A stretch of DNA of 35,014 nt from JAWUVP01 sp034112285 (GTDB lineage Bacteria; Pseudomonadota; Gammaproteobacteria; JABDGN01), in assembly GCA_034112285.1 (NCBI GenBank), contig JAWUVP010000017.1:1-35014 (forward strand), in the 5' to 3' direction. Position numbers and translations under genes: made by a program. Positions 31,355 through 35,014 of the stretch are shown piece after piece. A model generated the notes under the pieces. It worked only from the letters and a program-made list of their open reading frames with translations. It ran no database searches and had not been told where the DNA came from. Position 1 is the first letter of the stretch. The number at the start of each line of letters is the position of its first letter.

Positions 31355-31678
31355 ATGCCCCAATTAGATTTAAAGTACAGCGCCTCGCTTAACCTAGATA
31401 CACAAGCAATCTTTAAAGCGGTTGAAGCCGTACTGCAAAACCAAGATAGCAGTGCGGGGGAGTGTAAGTGCCGTGCTTACCCTGCAAAAGAAGCGTTGCA
31501 TACGCATGTTTTGTTGCAAGTCGCGGTGCTGCGCAAACCGCACCGCGATCATGCTTTTATGCAAAGCTGGCAGGTGAGTTTAACAAGCCTTTTGGCTGGG
31601 TACGTGCCGGTTGAATGTCATTACGCGGTTGAGTTAAGTTTTGCGAGTGATTATTACAGTACTCGTCAAAAAGTTTGA
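31355..31678 (+). CDS. 5-carboxymethyl-2-hydroxymuconate isomerase (CHMI) family protein
   Basis: 107-aa protein of the CHMI/tautomerase superfamily. The sequence MPQLDLKYSASLNL matches the family N-terminus, where Pro2 becomes the catalytic N-terminal base once Met is removed. In the homoprotocatechuate pathway CHMI isomerises 5-carboxymethyl-2-hydroxymuconate. No other genes of that pathway are nearby, so the substrate here is unknown and I give no symbol. Length is somewhat shorter than the typical about 125 aa. Own promoter; no operon partner. Confidence 0.7.
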   Translation: MPQLDLKYSASLNLDTQAIFKAVEAVLQNQDSSAGECKCRAYPAKEALHTHVLLQVAVLRKPHRDHAFMQSWQVSLTSLLAGYVPVECHYAVELSFASDYYSTRQKV

Positions 31679-31730
31679 CCCTGAGGGCCTTAAGCTTTGT
31701 ATCTGGCCTTGTTATCTTTTGTGATTACGC

Positions 31731-32048
31731 TTACTTTTTAGCGTCGCTCTTAAGTGTTTGTAGCATGTTGGCCATTTGCGCCATGCGCTTTTCAAGTTTG
31801 CTTTTTGCAGCGTCCAAGGTGTAACCGTCGTCGAGTAATTCTTTGATACAGATAATGCGTTTGATTTGTAAATAATTGTAGCAGCGTGCTTTTGAGTCAA
31901 TATCTTCAATTGAGGCAATAATGCCTTTTTCTTCCCAGTAACGAATTTACCGAGCGGGTACGCCGGTGATTTTGCTCACTTCGCCAATGGCAACAATGAG
32001 CTTGTTAAGAAACTCGGTATCGTTAAGTAGCATATGGTCGTAAGACAT
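31731..32048 (-). pseudogene. MerR-family regulator with one in-frame nonsense codon
   Basis: A single uninterrupted frame of 105 codons encodes a MerR-type protein: IGEVSKITGVPAR (residues 21-33), then TAA at codon 34 (31949-31947), then IRYWEEKGIIASIEDIDSKA and IKRIICIKELLDDGYTLDAA. Homologues have Gln at that point (PARQIRYWEEKG), so one C to T change (CAA to TAA) explains the stop, which falls in the DNA-binding wing region. The rest is intact, so the mutation looks recent. It is divergent from the isochorismatase-like gene, whose promoter has the long spacer typical of MerR-regulated promoters. Confidence 0.85.
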
Positions 32049-32105
32049 TTAATTAGGGCCTATTATTGATGATTGCGCATTATAGCATTAGTTTATCGAC
32101 AACGG

Positions 32106-32137
32106 TTGACACAAACGGGCCTAGATTGCAATATACT
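32106..32137 (+). promoter_or_regulatory. long-spacer promoter of the isochorismatase-like gene
   Basis: Perfect -35 TTGACA (32106-32111) and -10 TATACT (32132-32137) separated by 20 nt. Spacers of 19-20 bp are the hallmark of MerR-activated promoters, where the regulator twists the DNA. The only MerR gene nearby, divergent from this promoter, is a pseudogene. No strong dyad is visible within the spacer. A direct motif GGGCCTA...GATTGC occurs at 32056-32076 and again at 32117-32129, overlapping the spacer. Confidence 0.6.
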
Positions 32138-32175
32138 TACAAATCAAGTCGTAAATTTACAGAGAGAGGTTGAGA

Positions 32176-32781
32176 ATGAATAAAAACAGTGCGTTATTAT
32201 TAATAGAGTTTCAAAACGAATGGCTTTTGCCTGAAGGAAAGTTGTATCACCTGATGGAAGATAAGGGAATGTTTGCCAGTTCACAGCAAAATGCGCAGGA
32301 ATGCCTAACGGCGGCGCGCCAAGCTAATCTACCAGTGATTCACTCAGGGTTAAGCTTTTCAGTCAGTTATCAAGAATTGGGTCAGGCTAATGCAGGCTTG
32401 CGTGCTGGCATTAAAGCCAAGCGGACTTTTTTGGCTGGCAGCGAAGGGGCAGATTTTCATGGTGACTTTACACCTCACCCTAATGAGTTTGTCACCACAG
32501 GTCGCCTTGGCAGCAGTGCCTTTTGCGGTTCAAATCTCGATATTTATTTGAAACGTAATCATATAGAGACTTTATATATTGCCGGTTATGCCTTACAAGT
32601 TTGTGTTGAATCAACGGTGCGACAAGCACACGATGAAGGGTATAACGTAATAGTGATTGGCGATGCCTGTGCGGCATTTAATGCTGATATTCAACGCTAC
32701 GTGGTGGAACAGGTGATGCCACATTTTGGTGAAGTGATGAGCCATGAAGAATTTATTACACAGTTGGAGGATAACAAATGA
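32176..32781 (+). CDS. isochorismatase-like cysteine hydrolase
   Basis: 201-aa protein of the isochorismatase/nicotinamidase fold; start at ATG 32176 after AGAGAGG. The nucleophile Cys is present (YALQVCVESTVRQA, near 142). The expected catalytic Asp is Glu (LLLIEFQNEW) and the expected Lys appears to be Arg (TTGRLGSSAF). I recall similar IEFQNEW sequences in other members, so this may be a subfamily trait rather than loss. The substrate is unknown (amide, nicotinamide or isochorismate-like). The long-spacer promoter and the divergent broken MerR gene suggest it was once MerR-controlled. The downstream NTF2-like gene overlaps it by 4 nt. Confidence 0.82.
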   Translation: MNKNSALLLIEFQNEWLLPEGKLYHLMEDKGMFASSQQNAQECLTAARQANLPVIHSGLSFSVSYQELGQANAGLRAGIKAKRTFLAGSEGADFHGDFTPHPNEFVTTGRLGSSAFCGSNLDIYLKRNHIETLYIAGYALQVCVESTVRQAHDEGYNVIVIGDACAAFNADIQRYVVEQVMPHFGEVMSHEEFITQLEDNK

Positions 32782-33124
32782 AAAAAATCGAAACCGTTAT
32801 TGAACATTATTTCCAAGGCACACATCTAGGTGATGCAGAAAAACTCCGCCAAGCTTTTCATCCGCAGGCGCATATTACCGGTAATTTTAGCGGTAGTAGG
32901 TTGATTTTAGCTTAGAACAGTTTATTGAACGTGTTCAGCAAGCGGTGGCGCCAGATGCGCCTTATGATAAGCAAATCGTAGACATACAATTACAAAATGA
33001 TATTGCCGTTGTTACAGCTAAAGTTTTGGTGGGTGATGACTATTGCATCGATTATATCAGCGTGATTGATATTGATGGCGCGTGGAAAATTCGTCATAAA
33101 ATTTTTACTAATAATCTTAACTAA
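32778..33124 (+). pseudogene. NTF2-like (lumazine-binding-type) protein, frameshifted
   Basis: ATG overlaps the isochorismatase stop, with GGAGG 7 nt upstream. The frame opens MKKIETVIEHYFQGTHLGDA then EKLRQAFHPQAHITGNFSGS and runs into TAG at 32913-32915. A second frame starts in the same area (GTT GAT TTT AGC) and continues DFSLEQFIERVQQAVAPDAP, then VLVGDDYCIDYISVIDIDGA and WKIRHKIFTNNLN to TAA at 33122-33124. Joined, they give a typical about 115-aa NTF2-like domain, so a 1-nt deletion near 32895-32900 is likely. It was probably the operon partner of the hydrolase. Confidence 0.75.
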
Positions 33125-33408
33125 CTAGCAGAAATAAAACTTGCCTCAAGGGCAGGTTCTGAATTTTTTGCGCTTGCCGAGGCGAACACAAAGATGTTCA
33201 ATTTAAAATAAGTCTCAGCCTTAATTTATTTTTAATAATCACATGTTAGACTTCATTAAAGAACGGTGATGATTGGAAAACCACAGCGCTCATGTTAGAG
33301 AGCTTTAACCATCATTCAATTCACGTTCCTGTAGATAACGGTATTGATGGCTGCAAGCAGTTTTGAGCCATTAATAATAGAACAATAATTGTGGAAGGTG
33401 ATGGTGTA
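33125..33408. other. gap after the frameshifted NTF2-like gene
   Basis: Contains the hairpin at 33138-33158. A short frame, 33265-33363, encodes DDWKTTALMLESFNHHSIHV then PVDNGIDGCKQF. This reads like a protein fragment, but I recognise no family and see no start, so I list it only as a possible remnant. Confidence 0.35.
33138..33168 (+). terminator. terminator after the isochorismatase/NTF2 unit
   Basis: AACTTGCC / GGCAGGTT, 8-bp stem with one G-U, loop TCAAG, then CTGAA and six T. Confidence 0.5.
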
Positions 33409-34953
33409 ATGACTTTAGATAAATTCATGCGGATTGCACAGGAGGGTGTTCGTAAGGGGGATAAAACAAACAGAGCTAGGCTCAAATTTTTTGCTTCTCA
33501 TTATGAATCTGCAGGCAAATATACTTTTAACCAGCACGGCTACAGTACTTTTTGTACTGAATACGCGAAGCGTGTGCAGGGTGTTAAGCCACCACACTAT
33601 GAGATAACGGATAGTATCTATGCCGGGTATTTCGATATGTTTGTACTGTTGCATTATTTTCATATCAAATCACCGCTAGATTATGATAAGCTTTTGTTGA
33701 AGCAGTATACATTGCTTATTTGTAGCTTGTTTGAGGCCGTTGTTTTTGAGAATGTAAGAACGGCATCAACCGATATTTATGCAGACTTTCAATGGAAACC
33801 TATTCGCGAACAATTATATACTAGGGTGAATAAGTGTTTGATCGAATATTCTGCCTGCAAAATACTTCAGAAGCATTATGTGTATCGGATGGTAGAAAGA
33901 ATCGTTTTGTATACTATATTACATGATGAAAACCTCGATAATCAAATACAACTACAGGTTGATGCGATTAAGACCGTGTTTCGTTGTCTGGTCAAAAGGT
34001 GCGAAGAAATTTCTGGAGGGGGAGCGGTTAGTACAGCTAAGGATTTTCTGCTTATTGATTTTTCTGCTCAACTATTTGCGCTAGCTCATTCCATGTTCTT
34101 GAATCTTCGTACGCCAATAAGTATGGGAGCACAGCTCAATCAATATGCAGACTACAGTACTGCCGCGGTTTCAACTATCACAGTGTTGGCAAATGCCAGC
34201 CTATCCCTGTCGTTTAGTATGCCCATTACTATCGCAACCATGGGCTATCTTGCTTATAATTATACAAGGCCTTGGAGTATTAATAAAAGATGTTTACTGA
34301 GAGCATTGGATGCTTTGTGTGAAGATTTTATCGTGTTTGAGCCACATATTCCAAATCGTGTGGAGGTGCTGAGAGGTGCTCCACCAGAAGAATTGAAAAA
34401 AACAATTGAGCATCACCGGTGTAAATTAATGAATGAAAATCGTTTTCCTACAGTAGAAGAAATGAGATATCTTCTTCTCTGTTACTGGGTCTACACCTAT
34501 CAAATAAAGTTAAAATTGGAAAATGGCTTGTTAAGAAAAGTAAAAAAACAAAAAGAGGAACAGCAGCCATCGTGTGCCATATATGAACGCCATAAATTAA
34601 CCGTTGAAGAATCGACGGTCTATCTGAAAATTGCAGGCGGCACTTTTGCAGCATTTCAAATTGAAGACAAAAACATCCTAAATGCCACACGCAGGGCTAA
34701 TGTGGGCTCACGTAATACTAGAGATTTTTATGCGGAGTTTCTTGCCTTGAAGCACTTGGATTCTAGCCGCTCACAAGACGAATGTGGCTGGTTTAAATGT
34801 TCTGGGGCCGATGCTTTTACGTTAAAGCCTTATGAGTATTCGCGCTTAGTTTTAAAATTTCAATGCCGTGGAGATATTGTTCGGCCGCCTCTTGCGGATG
34901 AATCAACGCTGATATCACCTATGTGTCCTTTGTATCTATATAGCCCGACTTAG
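33409..34953 (+). CDS. hypothetical protein with a possible hydrophobic hairpin, candidate effector
   Basis: 514-aa protein, unrecognised. The start at ATG 33409 (MTLDKFMRIAQEG) is preferred over an in-frame GTG six codons earlier, because AAGGTG lies just before it. The first 235 residues are largely helical and Tyr/Cys-rich. Residues about 245-280 are hydrophobic (STITVLANASLSLSFSMPIT then IATMGYLAYNY), enough for a membrane hairpin. The C-terminal 230 residues are mixed and charged. No signal peptide. Low GC and an isolated setting suggest an accessory or horizontally acquired gene. Large orphan proteins with internal hydrophobic segments are common among intracellular bacterial effectors, but nothing here proves that. 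Confidence 0.6.
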   Translation: MTLDKFMRIAQEGVRKGDKTNRARLKFFASHYESAGKYTFNQHGYSTFCTEYAKRVQGVKPPHYEITDSIYAGYFDMFVLLHYFHIKSPLDYDKLLLKQYTLLICSLFEAVVFENVRTASTDIYADFQWKPIREQLYTRVNKCLIEYSACKILQKHYVYRMVERIVLYTILHDENLDNQIQLQVDAIKTVFRCLVKRCEEISGGGAVSTAKDFLLIDFSAQLFALAHSMFLNLRTPISMGAQLNQYADYSTAAVSTITVLANASLSLSFSMPITIATMGYLAYNYTRPWSINKRCLLRALDALCEDFIVFEPHIPNRVEVLRGAPPEELKKTIEHHRCKLMNENRFPTVEEMRYLLLCYWVYTYQIKLKLENGLLRKVKKQKEEQQPSCAIYERHKLTVEESTVYLKIAGGTFAAFQIEDKNILNATRRANVGSRNTRDFYAEFLALKHLDSSRSQDECGWFKCSGADAFTLKPYEYSRLVLKFQCRGDIVRPPLADESTLISPMCPLYLYSPT

Positions 34954-35014
34954 TGGGCCTGTATTATTAAATTTAGACGAGGGTTGCTTATGCTCTAGAA
35001 GCTCGCCATTCTTA
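34954..35014. other. window end, no feature
   Basis: 61 nt after the last gene; no terminator or start of another gene could be supported. Confidence 0.5.

Noticed and set aside
33265..33363. Short coding-like frame before the 514-aa gene
   Set aside because: No start codon with ribosome site and no family recognised; kept only as a possible remnant.

Overview
The window looks like a chromosomal segment of a gammaproteobacterium, most likely from or near the Legionellales/Coxiella side of the class. This placement is an inference. It rests on the core block recA-recX-alaS-lysC-csrA, a gammaproteobacterial dapD/dapE set, a single-chain transporter/acyltransferase/acyl-ACP synthetase, and large orphan proteins with eukaryote-like repeats such as RCC1. 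I see no LexA-type box upstream of recA. Base composition is moderate to low in GC, and lower still in the right-hand third.

Left part (1-13.9 kb, housekeeping). A tRNA-Ser(GGA) lies on the minus strand, followed by a minus-strand operon dapD > ArsC/YffB-like > dapE > DUF4286, which serves lysine and peptidoglycan precursor synthesis. A divergent RND efflux adaptor/permease pair on the plus strand carries a 19-bp palindrome over its start region. Then come recA with a strong terminator, recX, a rhodanese, alaS, lysC and csrA.

Middle (13.9-23.5 kb). A 165-nt near-palindrome precedes an SDR reductase and a 6-pyruvoyl-tetrahydropterin synthase that has the BH4-type active-site spacing. These two look like a small tetrahydrobiopterin operon. 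A 104-bp inverted-repeat structure separates them from a convergent 1148-aa LplT-PlsC-Aas fusion. An XRE-type regulator, a 45-aa membrane peptide gene, an orphan 281-aa gene, a ribose-type GRP transporter plus ribokinase operon, and a cold-shock protein follow.

Right part (23.5-35 kb, accessory and partly decaying). It contains an RCC1-repeat protein with a tandemly repeated linker and, convergent to it, an alpha/beta-hydrolase-like protein whose nucleophile Ser is replaced by Gly. Next is a small two-gene unit: a 23-aa Cys-containing peptide with an excellent ribosome binding site, followed by a SagB/ThcOx-type dehydrogenase whose start is out of frame at a run of seven T. This is the best candidate for an undescribed system (a minimal RiPP-like locus). 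After it lie a LuxR remnant, an NTF2-like/LuxR fusion regulator with a stand-alone NTF2-like partner, a MarR pseudogene, a CHMI-family isomerase, a MerR pseudogene broken by one nonsense codon, an isochorismatase-like hydrolase behind a long-spacer promoter, a frameshifted NTF2-like gene, and a 514-aa orphan protein. Three copies of a 'GCGAGGAGCG...GCAATCT' type dispersed palindromic repeat lie in the intergenic regions.
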